The notes beneath the pieces were generated by a model, which saw only the letters and a list, made by a program, of their open reading frames with translations, searched no databases and had not been told where the DNA came from. Made by a program: the position numbers and the translations under genes. This document shows positions 37,578 to 49,701 of a stretch of 64,000 nt of DNA, one piece after another; position 1 is the first letter of the stretch, and every line of letters begins with the position of its first letter. Origin of the DNA: Hirudinaria manillensis (lineage: Eukaryota > Annelida > Clitellata > Hirudinida > Hirudinidae); contig CM067528.1 in assembly GCA_034509925.1 (NCBI GenBank), positions 3,907,001 to 3,971,000 of the forward strand, in the 5' to 3' direction.

Positions 37578-40203
37578 CTGAGACCCACAACCTTAAAGGA
37601 TGGAAATTATATCATCACAATCAGGCATAAAGATGCAGGCATAACCTTTAAAAATTCTTACAAGACATGGCCACTCGATTGTTCAGAACATCAGATTTTA
37701 TTTATACTTTGTACCCCAATCACATTCATTTGATTCACTTACATTTACAAGCACATACACACCCACACACGCACACTCAAACATCTGCTTCTCGACCTAT
37801 GAGGGAATATGAATCAATGATTTTCAATTTATTTTCTTGTAAATCTGTCGATATCTTGATGAGATTTTGAAAGTTATAAAAAAAAAGATTATGAACCAAA
37901 AATATAATTTTTTAAATGAAAATACACAACCTTTCAAATAGTCTGCAGAATGAGTTAGATTGGATTTCTTTCGAAATTTATGGGAATTTGTTTTTTCTCA
38001 AATAATTTTTTGGCACTTAGTGGAATTTTGAGCGAATAAGAAAAAAGTTCAACGGAAGAAAATATTAAATCTTTAGTAGAATTTAAGAACTTGTTTAAAT
38101 AATTTTTCCGTCAATAAATTTAACGAAGAAACCATGCGTACGCAGCAGATAAATTGAAGACATGCCTAACTGTAACCCAAGTATTTCAACTGCCACCTAA
38201 CAAGGTTTGGAAGTTGAACTGCGAATTTTTGCTTTTCAAATGACTGAGGATCCTGTCCGTCATTAGGAAGAAGAATAATTGTTTCTTAACAAATCAATAG
38301 TTAGTTAACATTCATGACAATCATTAATGAGTTCGAGATTCGAAAGGACAAGCTATGGTTAACGTGCGGGGTTCGGCTGATTTGGATTCGACTGGGCAAC
38401 CCATCGCGGCCCCCTTGTAGAACCCGCGGTCAAACATGACGGGATCCCGTCGATCTGCCGCGACTGTGCGTCCCAATCTTTGGCCATAGTTGCATTCTTT
38501 TTTAGAACCACTTGTTTGTGTTTACTGAGTTAGGGTTTTATTTAGATAATGGATGTTGTGCGGACCTTCTCAAATACTAACAACGATTTGTTTATGTTTG
38601 TATTGATAAAAAGAAATGGTTACGCTGGAAGGCGAGGTATGTTTTTATTTTTACGAACTAAGCCAGAGTTCGGCGAAAACTTTGAGGCCAAGATGTCAAT
38701 AACACAAATTAGGATCGACTCAGAGTTAGAGACAAGACTTGCAGCACTCCATTTTCGAATACCAGTTGAAACTTTGTGTTACATTAACTAATAAAACTTG
38801 GTATCCTAATGAGCGATGATGATGACGATTAAGATAGTAATTATTGAAATAATGGATAAGTCAGTAAAATACTCAATTTCTGTAGAGATCATGCTTTTTA
38901 TTTATTTTGAACCAATACACTTCGTTAATTCTCATAAAATTATGGAGAACTCGTGTAATTGAAATGTTTCAGTTGATTGAAGACGTTTTAAAACAAGCAT
39001 AGATATGTATACAAACTCCATCATTCTTTACATCGATTCTTTATTGATTACTAAACAACACGAGCTGTTGTGAGATGATTTAATGTCACCAAGTCATTGT
39101 AATAAAAAATAATAAATAATAACGAGGACCTACGATGGCAGCTCTAACGCTGAGAGCAACGCCAGAGGCTAAAACGGTAAGGATCGAAATTAAAATGTTT
39201 ACATCAGACTTCTTGGCGCGGTCTAGGGCTGTCACTATCAGATACAATAAAACTCTTTGAATAAGATCTTTCAAGTCAAACTTTTAGAATAAAAATATCT
39301 TTGAAGTTTTAGGAACATTTTTGAAAGAGAAGATGATGTTATATTGAGGTGGATGAACACGTCACTGCTACACATGAAGCTTTAAGGATAAACAATTATC
39401 ACAGAATTTATATCAAATATGACTGGATTAGAGTATTGATCCTGTCAGAGAAAAAGAATATCTGCTTTTATGTATAGACTAATAAAGTGATTACTAGAAA
39501 CTACAATTAAAAGTTCTGCATTTTTCTATTTACACGAATAATCTCTAAATTGCCATGCGGTCAGGACGGGAAATGTCTTTCAATTTATGATCTGAAAATA
39601 GCGATAACAATCTTATATACTGTCTTATAATCTCATTGGCAGGCATTCAAAAGGCCCCTTTATTTTCTGAATCCTAGGGGGATGACAATACAGGTAAACA
39701 CGGATTCATCGTTATCTTATCCCGAGATAATGAAAAGCAAAGCTATAACAAAGACACGACGAGCAAACATCTGATTGTCCTTATTAATGAAGACTCTTCT
39801 AATTTTATGGAGAGACAATTAGCTCCGAGAGTCACATGACTCAGGATCAACGTACAAAGTCCTTTAAATTTGAAGAAGTTTCACTCGGAAGGCCAACCCT
39901 TCAATGAAGGAACTAGACGCCTTAAAAACATTTGAAGTTGAGGTTCGTTCATTGTTTTTTAAATAAATAATTTAGTGTTTGTTGTTTTTTTAATTTAAGG
40001 AAAATTCGTTATAATTAGCGTGTCTGCTCCTAAAAAGATTTCGAGTTACATAATAACTAGTTTCAAGCAAACGAATGATGAGGATGAAATAGATAAAATT
40101 ACCGAGTGTAAATGAAAGTAATTTTAAAATTGTTCTAAAAAATATTATTTGAAATTCTTCGACGCTAAACACAAAGGCAACTCGGAGCACATCATCAGCA
40201 GGG
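37578..40203. other. Region between selenium-binding protein and kynureninase
   Basis: Should hold the missing 5' exon and promoter of the minus-strand gene and the kynureninase promoter. A locally GC-rich pocket stands at about 38340-38480. A minus-strand frame at 39086-39274 (62 aa, hydrophobic, LISILTVLASGVALSV) and a short plus-strand ATG exon-like piece at 39904-39942 ending in GTTCGT were noted, but neither can be confirmed. Confidence 0.45.
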
Positions 40204-43034
40204 ATGAACAAACATCCTCTGGAAATATTGGAAGAAAAGTCTTCCAGGTGGAATTGTTCCATCGAAACCCAAGAATTTGCGAAGAAACTCGACAGCGAGG
40301 ATGAAATGTCAAAGTTCAGGGACATGTTTTACTATCCAAAGATGAAGGGTCTCTATTCAGGTACCAAGCTGAACCTAAATCATTAATCGCCATGGAATGT
40401 ATTAAACGATAAATCAGTTGCTAAATAATCATGAATTTCATAAAATATGTGTCACGATGAATGTTTATTCAGTCGATCAGAAACACATCAAAGATCCTGA
40501 AGACGATTGCATCTACTTCTGCGGTCATTCGCTCGGCCTCATGGCCAAAAACACGGAGAAATTCGTCATCAGGGAACTCGAAAAGTGGAAAAATGTGTGA
40601 GTTTCTCAAAAGCGATGTTAATTTTAAAAAACTGTTTTCAAGTTTGTAGGCCGCTTGAACGTTTTATTCACAATTAATTAGCACAATTATTTAGTACAGG
40701 CATGTGCTAGCCTTAAGCAGCTGTTGTTGTCAACAACGCATTAATAAATATTTAATTATTTCTGATGCAATTGCGGATCAAATGTTGTTCAACACCAAAA
40801 TAAATTTAAATCATTATTAAATTATGATGGAGAATTCAAAGTAGAAGATCCAATACCTGTTGGAAGTGTTGTTTAAGAAGATTTTAAAAAATGGAATCAA
40901 TTTGTAAATCAAAGGGTTAAATTTAAAAAGTGATTTCTTACCCTCTTAGTGCAGTTGAAGGTCACATGAAGGGTGAACTGCCCTGGGCACTTTGTGACGA
41001 ATGCGTCGTCGATTCGACAGCTAAACTCGTCGGTAGGTTGACATTTGTCTTTTAAAAAAGTCTTTTAAGACTTTGTCCAACTTATATTTGAATCTTATTT
41101 CAAGTTTAAAACATTGTTAGGGAACTGTGATGACAAGAAATGCTCTAATGTTTAAATTCAAAAGTGCCGTATTATAGTACAAAACAAATCTAATTTAACA
41201 GGAGCTCTGCCAAAAGAAGTGGGAGTCATGAATGGACTGACTGTCAATGAACATCTGCTGCTGGTAAGTTGTTAAATGTACACGTAATGCCAGGGACGTG
41301 TTAGCTGATCATTTCTCGATTTCAAATTCTGACAGATATCCTTCTACCAACCAACTCCAACCAGGTACAAGATTCTCTTGGAAGAAAAAGCTTTCCCCTC
41401 TGATCACTACTGCATTGACTCTCAAATAAGACTTAGGGGCTTGGAACCCAAAGACTGTATGGTCATCATTAGACCTCGAGAGGTATTATCATCTAATTTG
41501 AGATCCAATCTTCAAGCGATAGAAATACTTGTAGCTTAGTTCAGGAAATAGAGCATCGTACTAAGACTAACAGTAAGAATAAACGCAGGGTGAATTCACC
41601 ATCAGACACGAGGATATCCTGGAAACAATCGAAAGGGAGGGAGATTCAATAGCAGTGATATTACTCGGTGGAGTTCATTACTTTACTGGTCAGTTGTTTG
41701 ACATGGCTGCCATCACCAAAGCTGGGCACGCCAAGGTGAAAGAGATAAAATGAAATGCAAACCTTTTTTTTTGAGAAATGTGGGTTTATTTTTAATATAT
41801 TTGTTTTTAAATCAGGGATGCTATGTTGGATTCGATTTGGCACATGCCTTTGGTAACGTGCCTGTCTCTTTGCATAACTGGGATGTCGACTTTGCTTGTT
41901 GGTGTACCTACAAAGTAAGTCGTTAAGTATTACGTTTTATTATAAATAATATTAGCCAGCTTAGTTCCAATCCTGTGTTTGTTCGTTCTTTTTATTGAAT
42001 TTCACTTAAATCGCTTTTAAAGCATTCAAATATCCAAATTATTATGTCGCATAATCACACATAATAATTCATGACAGTGAATCAATTAATAAATTTGTCA
42101 CGATTTCAGTACTTATGCTCAGGAGCAGGGGGCATAGCTGGACTTTTCATTCACGAAAAATTTGAAAACCACAAAATGCCTCAACTGCTCGGGTGGTGGG
42201 GTCACAAGATGGAAACAAGATTTGAAATGACAAACGGTTATTTGCCTGGTTGTTAGAATGTTTGGTTCATAAACTGCGCAAAGTTAAGGAATTATTGGAT
42301 ATTAAAGTGTCGTTGTACAAAATGCTGATAAATTAAAATCTTTAAATTATCGCACAGAAATGGACTTGAGTCCTTTAGCCTCTGGTTATCGTATCAGCAA
42401 TCCGCCTGGTCTCCTCGCTGCCAGCTACGAAGGATGTCTGAGTGTGAGTTGCATCGTGTTTCTTGTCGCTCTTCGGAGATGTTTCATTTCAAGTGCTTTG
42501 ATGGTCTCAGATTTCAACGTTGCATTCAAAATAATTTCAATTACATAATTCCTATGTAAATAATTCGTTCTATTCAGGTTTATGAACAAACCACGATGTC
42601 TGATTTTCGGAAGAAGTCCAAGTTGATGTCCGCGTACTTTGAATATCTGCTTCTCAAAAGATTCGGAAAAAATCGGAAGAAATCGATTGAAGACAAAATT
42701 GAAAAAGGCTTCTTCATTGAAATTATCACTCCATCAGATCCAGAGGAAAGAGGTTGCCAGTTGTCAATCACAACTTCAATTGACGTACTTCCCATCTTCA
42801 ATGAACTTTCAGCGAGAGGGGTTTTGGTAATTCAAATGCTGATTCGTCGAATAATTTTTTGCTGATTTTGGCCGTTATTAAATTTTACTGTTTTTCCAAC
42901 AGCTGGACAAAAGGATGCCAAATGTTTTGCGCCTATCAAGTAATCCGTTGTACAACAAGTTTATTGAAATTCATAAATTCATCGACATACTGGAGGAATG
43001 CGTCGTGGAAGTTCAAAGGAAACTCATTTCTTAA
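40204..43034 (+). CDS. KYNU: Kynureninase, complete
   Basis: Eleven exons: 40204-40360, 40473-40596, 40950-41032, 41202-41263, 41336-41482, 41589-41735, 41816-41914, 42110-42236, 42358-42443, 42578-42826 and 42903-43034. They give 470 aa against 465 in human, with all phases agreeing. This PLP enzyme (EC 3.7.1.3) hydrolyses kynurenine and 3-hydroxykynurenine to anthranilate or 3-hydroxyanthranilate plus alanine, in tryptophan catabolism towards NAD. Hallmarks: [71 protein letters not shown] with the PLP-binding Lys at residue 273, [13 protein letters not shown] and SGYRISNPP. The catalytic Lys codon is the last of exon 7. The first ATG is used because no in-frame upstream start is joined. A poly(A) signal AATAAA stands at about 43365. 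Confidence 0.97.
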
Positions 43035-43364
43035 CTTGTTAACACTTTGGTCTTCAATACCTCTGTTCAGTTTCATTAATAACACTGGGTAACCTGATTA
43101 TTAAGACATGTTATTAAGAGTAAATCAAATCTAAGATCATCGCAAATGAAAGAAATTAATGAAACAGATTTCTTTGTGAGGTATAAGTGTATAAGTTTCT
43201 ACCAGATGGTTTCTGTAGGTATCTTATTTTAGATAATTTCGAATTAAATACTTTTTATTCCAATATTTTCACACCTTTACTTAATCCATTATACCGTGAT
43301 TTATTTCCTATTGGATAAATTGATCGAGTAGATCTCATAATCTTTAAAGTATATAGCACCTTTA

Positions 43365-43370
43365 AATAAA
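43365..43370 (+). terminator. Candidate kynureninase poly(A) signal
   Basis: AATAAA about 330 bases after the kynureninase stop; the interval between is AT-rich with no other gene. Confidence 0.4.
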
Positions 43371-44342
43371 GTGTATAGCAGCGAAATTAAATACGTCGTG
43401 AAAAATCTGTGAAAGATGGTTTTTGAGTTCTGGTGATTCATGAGTTCTTTTCATAAACGCACAGGTGAGAATTTCATCAATAATTGTAAACAAAAAGATT
43501 CAGGCTGATGTAGGATACCCGCGAGAGATTGCTCTTAATTAAAATGGTAATGATGATAATGATGACAATGGTAATGATATTGATAATGACGGACCACTTT
43601 CTCGTCATCAAGAAAATTACTGTAGTGAAGAACTATTTTATGTTAATTTTAACATTATTCATAGAATTAACAAAAAAAAACTAAAATGAAAATAATGAGA
43701 GCAATAAATTCTAATTGTGGATACATTCAATACAATATTCATACAATTTGGTGATATAATGTTTGATGTTTCAGCTGGCGTCTGCTATCTAAACCTTGGT
43801 AGATGGTTGCGACGTGATGCAATTTAGTAGTCGTTTCATTTTTAATTAATATTCAGATTATTTTTTAGAGTGGAAATGTTCATTTGTCGTAGGCATCTCA
43901 TCACGTTTCCACCGTAACATACAAAACCACAACAATAGTTTGGTCGGCCTCGAAATGAGTGGATTGTTTAATGTGGGTTGCCGAAAGGAGACTACTGGCT
44001 CCCGAGAGCTGATAAGTGGGTCAAAGGTTAAGTGAGAACATAAACAGTCTGAGCGGGAACATAATCCTCGACTGATATTGATTGCCAGGTTAATTGCATT
44101 TCTTCCACATTCCTGAGATAAACATTTCAACGAGTCTTGTTGAAATAAATTTATTATCAAGATCTTTTATTACTCATTATTACTTTGCAACTGTCCATAA
44201 ACATTTCTCTTTCTAAAAAAAACAATAAATTTCAGATCAGAACTGAATTGTATCAGTTTCGTGTGGGTTTCTTAAGATCAATAAATGTCCAAATTAAAGA
44301 AGAAGTTCAAGGGTAAAAATTGTGTGAAAGTTATAAAATTGA
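43371..44342. other. Convergent spacer, nothing recognised
   Basis: AT-rich spacer between kynureninase (+) and the ligase gene (-). It holds a GAT/AAT-rich patch at 43540-43592 and several minus-strand AATAAA hexamers (about 44150, 44225 and 44280) that could end the ligase transcript. A 100-aa minus-strand frame at 43858-44160 has no support. Confidence 0.5.
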
Positions 44343-46137
44343 CTAAGCAATTGAAATGTTGGAAATTGTGGGGAGATATATGTGTTGTGTGGTGCTGATT
44401 GGGCCCTTGCAAAGTGGACATTGGTTTATCTTGGAGGAGCATTGCATACAACAAAAAACATGTCCACAGGGTATAAAAGTGCTGTCAATGAGATTTTCAA
44501 TGCACAAGGCGCAGGTGAACAATTCCCTCACCTCATTCAAACATTCCTGAGCCTGGAAATTAAAGACATTTGCAATTAAATAACTTTGAAATGTCAAGGA
44601 ATTGCTATATTTAATTACTTTGCAATTGCATAAAAGTTCTTTTTTTTCGTCCAAAGTATTTTTTCTGCCGCTTGTTTCAGACCAAAGGAGCTTTTCACTT
44701 CCTTCCTGGTGATAGATATGTCTTCTTATGAGATCACTCATTTCTTTCAAGGTATGTTCAATGTCAAAAACATATGCTTTCCCTAAAATTTAAATGTAAA
44801 TAATTAAGACGATAAGACGATTAAGTGGTGCAGCAGCTCTAATGATAACAACCCAGGTTCGAGTTTTCGTTGAAAAGTGAAACGATTATGCCTTTCAAAT
44901 CTCTGCAGGTTTGATCAGTGATAATGCCATCAACGGTATCACAGTGGAAAAAGGTGTACACCTGAGAATTAAAGAAATCCTTTTAAACATTTCAAATAAT
45001 ACAATTTAAAAATGTCTGGAAAGTACAAATAATTAATTATTGCTATAAATTGACATTAGTTTACCTCAGTCAGATCTCTGTAGAAAGCATTGGCTATGAT
45101 TTTATTTTTCAAGGTAAACAAAAGTGAATCTGAAGGGGTGAAGTGAATGGTTACGTCGCAACCATTGTGTGTCGCTTGGCTAATTGCAGACCATGGATGG
45201 CTGCAACATGAAATTCAACAGACCATTTATGAATTCGGCTTGAAACTTATAAAATAGTACTGATATTATCTTAATAAAGTAGCAAAATTATTTGCAAAAT
45301 ACCAAGAATAACAATGGTGAGGGGGAACAAAAGAATTTTCCACTCACTTAGTGATTATTTCGAGGTTGTCGCTTAGAAATGCCAGGCCATTACGTTGAAC
45401 GCAGAGTTCCGCTCGTGATCCGTTGAAGATGGCGGAATACCTGTGTCCGACTGTTGACATGCAGTGAGTCATTTTGTTCAGGAATAATCTTCGAGCCTCG
45501 ACAGTGCTGGACACGTTAAGTGTCGATGCCAAGGATTTTACTTTGGTTAGTCTAGATTCGGAGAAGAAACTGGGTGGAAGGACGTGACAAGATGAGGTCT
45601 CTTTCGGATCTGAACAGTGATAAAGAAAGCTAGAAGCTTCGATAACGAATTCTTCTCCTACGACATTGAATTGCTCTGACAAAAAATGGTTTCTTGTGAT
45701 TTTAAAAAACGCATCCCTGCAATAAAAAATATAAAGTTTGTGGAAATACTTAAACATGGTTATTCGTTGACAGACCTTGTTGAGTCTTGTAAAAGATGAT
45801 GAGGTTGAACAAAGTATTTGATAGAAAAACTCAATTTCACGGGACATGAACAGTTAACTTCTAACGAAAATGGATTCCTCAAATTTAACCATCGCGAACC
45901 GTTTTTATCATCTTTCAACTGCAGGCCGAAAAAGTCTCTTTGTAAAATGTTCAGTTTATTGCACACCTGAATCATAAGTAAGAACCATTTTTAATGCCCG
46001 TCAGTGTGACCTGATGAAGGGTTAAAAGATACCTCCTCAAAAATTTGAAAACAACACGAATTCTTCTGGGCTTCAATTGCCAGTACGTAAGAATCGGGCA
46101 AAGTTATGAGACAAAGTAGATCATTAGCTCTTCCCAT
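44343..46137 (-). CDS. MYLIP: MYLIP/IDOL-like FERM-RING E3 ubiquitin ligase
   Basis: Seven exons: 46033-46137, 45776-45966, 45348-45716, 45065-45200, 44853-44961, 44619-44782 and 44343-44552. They give 427 aa (human MYLIP 445). The first two thirds are a FERM domain: FGLQLKDDKNGSRWLNLRNP, KYFVQPHHLLQDSTR, and the C-lobe HPWSAISQATHNGCDVTIHF leading to TFFHCDTVDGI and DLKGIIVSLFNEN. The C-terminal C3HC4 RING (ligands from C371 to C405) reads CALCIENLIDSTFIPCGHVF, then the distinctive YLPT tail. MYLIP/IDOL ubiquitinates lipoprotein receptors and myosin regulatory light chain at membranes. The last intron (44553-44618) is 66 nt, has no stop and is a multiple of three, so an unspliced 449-aa form is possible. 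Confidence 0.94.
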
Positions 46138-46295
46138 ACTTTTCAAACCATAACAAATTCACATCAGCTTCTCATCGAAGGACCATCTACAACTGATTCT
46201 TATTGAATCTTAGTCTTAAACCAGACCAATCGAAATAGAATTCCAAAAGTTCTAAAAATATTTGTTGATATTTTGCGCCAATAGGATTGACGTGA

Positions 46296-46303
46296 TATTT
46301 ATA
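46296..46303 (-). promoter_or_regulatory. Candidate TATA box of the FERM-RING gene
   Basis: The minus strand reads TATAAATA about 160 bases upstream of the start codon. An ATTGG (inverted CCAAT) lies just upstream of it, a CRE-like CACGTCA just downstream, and another ATTGG beyond. The clustering suggests the core promoter. Confidence 0.4.
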
Positions 46304-46912
46304 TCGACCAATTGAAATGCAGCATTCTGATAACAGCTGTTACCGCTTTAAAAGAAGGTCAGGTGTACCTAATTTTTAGGTGCTCGTGCACCGAGCATCG
46401 TTTATACGCTGATAGTCACGTTATGTCGTATTAATATGGAGCATGAGACACGTTTTGAATAATTTATAACGGTGATTAAGAGGTAATTTTGTTTTTTTTT
46501 TATCTCATACGACCGAAAACAATTTCACGCAGGTAAATAATTTCATTTCGATTTCGAGCTGCAGGTGGAGCGATGAATTTTCAACGGTGAAGGATTTTCC
46601 TTTCATAAAACAATTCGCGATTCAAAGTGTTGACACTTGAATTGGGATATTTTTTATTTCAAACTTTAAATCAAGTCCTTGAAGCTAGAATTAGCTTTGT
46701 TCAATCTACATTTGCTTTGGTTTTGCATATGTTATACGTTTTAATGTGCATGATAATGATGACAACGGGTACACCGCAGTAACAGCGGGACACCTCAAAA
46801 ATTTGAGATGTATGTTTTAGAGTTACTATGGGCATGTGGACAATTTTTGTGGTATTATGGTGGATTTTTTTTTAATATCACATGAGTGAACTCAATTTCA
46901 CTGAAAATCCTT

Positions 46913-47134
46913 TTAACGAGCGTCGCTTTTTCTGTTCCGCAATTCTTCATATATTATTTCTGTTTCATGTCGTTCATGTTCTAAGTTCAAGGTTGTCTTG
47001 CTAGGATGGTTGGGAATGGTGGTGAAGTTTTTCGACTGTGCAAGATAAACTTGTTGAGAAATATAGAGAATGGCGCTTCTTTCAAGCTCAAAGGACAGTC
47101 CTATAGTGGAAAACGCTTGCTTAGCATCAGACAT
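46913..47134 (-). CDS. Candidate small soluble protein, 73 aa
   Basis: An ATG-started minus-strand frame, hydrophilic and helix-prone (LERSAILYISQQVYLAQSK, then a charged HERHETEIIYEELRNRK end), with no signal or membrane segment. It lies alone between the FERM-RING gene and the kinase. No family recognised; it may be a complete small gene, one exon, or chance. Confidence 0.38.
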   Translation of the reverse strand: MSDAKQAFSTIGLSFELERSAILYISQQVYLAQSKNFTTIPNHPSKTTLNLEHERHETEIIYEELRNRKSDAR

Positions 47135-48176
47135 CGGAGTCTATGTCGTTGATAAACTTGCATTCAAAAAGCGAGCACGTCTCACTTATCATTATTGAGA
47201 TCCAGACTAATTATCCTCTCATCCTTTTCCTCTGAAGGACACGTACTTAAGTGCTATTACTCCACTGCTTAGTTGTATGGTTAAATGGATGTTACACCGG
47301 TAAAGTCTAAAAAATTGATTAAGTCATTATTTCGGATATTATTTAACGAATTATTAAGCATCAACTTAAGATATGATAACTGATAATATCTCGTCTCTAG
47401 TCCTTTATGCAACTAACTTTATGGCAACATGCTACCATAGACACGCTATGATTAAACCATGTTACGCTGCTTTATCGTTGCTGTGGCAACTCGATTGGTT
47501 CGATGAGTTGTTCACTTTCCTCTATAGACCTTGAAAGTGAATTTAGTTCATCAGTCTGTGATTCCTACCTTGGTTGTGCAACGTGTGATGGTGGTGCGTT
47601 TAACATTATTTAATGCATTATGCATGATGTTAACCATTTTAATCATTTTATAACAATATGTACGTAATTATGTGTATATATATATGTAATACAAGGCTTT
47701 TTAGGCCGCGAAATATTAAGTAACTTATCGCCTAGGTCATGCTGAGACACAATCGATTAGTAATCAATAATCTTTACTAGCTAATTTATTACAGGGTGGT
47801 TATGTTATATGACTAACAAAAGCATTTTACAAATGATATCATTATGTATTATATTATTATATATCCTTTGGACGTGTGCGATGCATTATAATCATAGTAC
47901 AGCTTTCCATTAGATATTACAATGGCCTTGAATTTGTTGGTTCTTAATTTTCTTAGTTTTGTGAAACTAAAATTTAATTTAGATGTATATCTTTTCGTTC
48001 TTAATGTTTTCACATTTTTTAAATTGTTTTAAATGAAATTATAATATGACCGGCTTCATTGGAAATCTTTTATTGATCATCTTTGTACAATATTTCTACG
48101 ATATTAACTCCGCCAAACATAATGAAAAATAATTCTTGGTAGGAAGCTCTGCAGTAAGTTACTTTCCCTAATCGAA
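47135..48176. other. Intergenic stretch, nothing recognised
   Basis: AT-rich spacer with a short TA repeat near 47677-47686. Its right end is the presumed promoter of the intronless kinase. Confidence 0.5.
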
Positions 48177-49076
48177 ATGGCAGTCTTGCCGAGCATGGAT
48201 GATTACAAGGACTTTTTTAATTATCCTCTCATCGAGGTTTTGGCCGAGGGAAATTTTGGAGAGATTGTTCTGAGTAGGAATAAAGCTGGAAATGAAGTTG
48301 CAATTAAGAAAATAAAACTTACAACGCCCAGTAAAGTGTCTAAAGTCAGAACCGAAGTGAAAGTATTGAAGTTGTGTGTGGACCAAGAGCACATCGTTCA
48401 ACTTATTGAATTCTTTGTACTCAACAAAGAGGCCTTTGTGGTTTTAGAGAAAGCAGAGGGAAGCCTGCTTAACAGACTCATGACCTCTACCAGAGACTTC
48501 AGCGAATACAGCGTCTCCAGAGCAATGAAATGCGTCGCTTCTGCACTCGAGTTCCTTCACGACTTGGAGATTTCGCATAGAGATGTCAAACCCGACAACC
48601 TTCTATGCTTTTCAAGAGAAGACATATATCCTCTAAAATTGTGCGATTTTGATCTCTGTTCCTACAAAGAAACAGACTCATCACAAAGGAGAGAACTGAA
48701 GTCTCAGGTCGGTTCGTTTCAGTACATAGCTCCGGAGATAGCTTCTGTATGGCTAGGTGATAGATCATATTACAGTAAGGAATGCGATTTGTGGAGCATG
48801 GGAGCAGTCTTGTATGCGATCTTCTTCAAAGTCAGCATGTTTGCTTCTCCCTCTTCCGATGACTGTCCCCTCAAGTGCGGAGGCGATTGTCAAGATTGTG
48901 AGGATGCCCAGTTAAAAATTGTTCAAACTGGCAACTACGTGATCAACGAAAATTTCAAGAAACTTTCCAGGGAAGCAAGACATTTGCTAATGAGTCTGCT
49001 CAGAGTTGAGCCTCATATGAGACTCACAGCCAAAGAAGTTCTCAGTCATGAATGGATTGTTAACGATGGGTCGTGA
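48177..49076 (+). CDS. MNK-like protein kinase with DFD motif, intronless
   Basis: A single 299-aa open frame that is little more than a kinase domain. Gly-rich loop LAEGNFGEIV (residues 22-31), VAIK Lys44, alpha-C Glu60, catalytic HRDVKPDN with Asp136, then DFD at 157-159 where nearly all kinases have DFG, and APE at 185-187. DFD and the Cys-rich insert after subdomain IX (C230, C234, C238, C241) are hallmarks of MAP-kinase-interacting kinases (MNK1/2), which phosphorylate eIF4E. The N-terminal basic eIF4G-binding segment and the C-terminal MAPK-docking segment are both absent. The MNK activation-loop Thr before the Pro-Cys-Gly-Ser region is Ser or other here. Lack of introns in an intron-rich neighbourhood suggests retroposition. 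AATAAA lies 40 bases after the stop. Confidence 0.9.
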   Translation: MAVLPSMDDYKDFFNYPLIEVLAEGNFGEIVLSRNKAGNEVAIKKIKLTTPSKVSKVRTEVKVLKLCVDQEHIVQLIEFFVLNKEAFVVLEKAEGSLLNRLMTSTRDFSEYSVSRAMKCVASALEFLHDLEISHRDVKPDNLLCFSREDIYPLKLCDFDLCSYKETDSSQRRELKSQVGSFQYIAPEIASVWLGDRSYYSKECDLWSMGAVLYAIFFKVSMFASPSSDDCPLKCGGDCQDCEDAQLKIVQTGNYVINENFKKLSREARHLLMSLLRVEPHMRLTAKEVLSHEWIVNDGS

Positions 49077-49116
49077 TGGTTGATCTTGTTGATGGTTTAT
49101 GGTGTTCCCTCTGTTA

Positions 49117-49122
49117 AATAAA
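49117..49122 (+). terminator. Poly(A) signal of the MNK-like kinase
   Basis: AATAAA 40 bases after the TGA, a normal distance. It suggests that the intronless gene has a working 3' end. Confidence 0.6.
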
Positions 49123-49701
49123 AATATTCTATTAGTTTATTATTATTATTATATAAGTTTTACTCACTTAAAAATGCCATTAACAATAATGCCCTTAATT
49201 AAATTATAATGTTGATTGCTAAATAAAACTTGAACTGAATAAAAAAAAAGGCTTCACACTTTAACTTTCTCTAATAATTTAGGATTATATTATGGGCTTT
49301 AGTACTACGTTTACTGTAATGTGACAGAAATGACTTTCGTTTAGCAAAATTAACACTTTTTGGATTTTCAAATTATGCGCTAAAAACAATTTAGTATCAA
49401 TAGGATATTTATGTTATGCAAATAACATTTAAATTATCGTAAATTATGTGTACATATTTCATTTAAAAAATACTAAATTTGAAGCAGCCAGCATAATCTT
49501 AAAGTCGTACAATATCCAAGTAAATATTCACCACTTACTCTAAATGATAAATATTTGGTGTTAGTTAAATATTTAGTAATACAAAACTTAAAATTACGCA
49601 GTAACTGAATCACGTCATTATTGTAAAGTTGGTGTGGTTGCCAGTACATCAGAAAAACCACTACCTCCCGAATTACCTTTGTTTACAAAACACAATCAAA
49701 G

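Noticed and set aside
38197..38263. Possible first exon of the selenium-binding protein
   Set aside because: Start, donor and phase fit, but the 22 residues do not resemble the conserved KCGPG N-terminus, so it was left out of the gene model.
39086..39274. 62-codon hydrophobic minus-strand frame
   Set aside because: Could be an exon of a membrane protein, but no partner exon, promoter or family pattern was seen.
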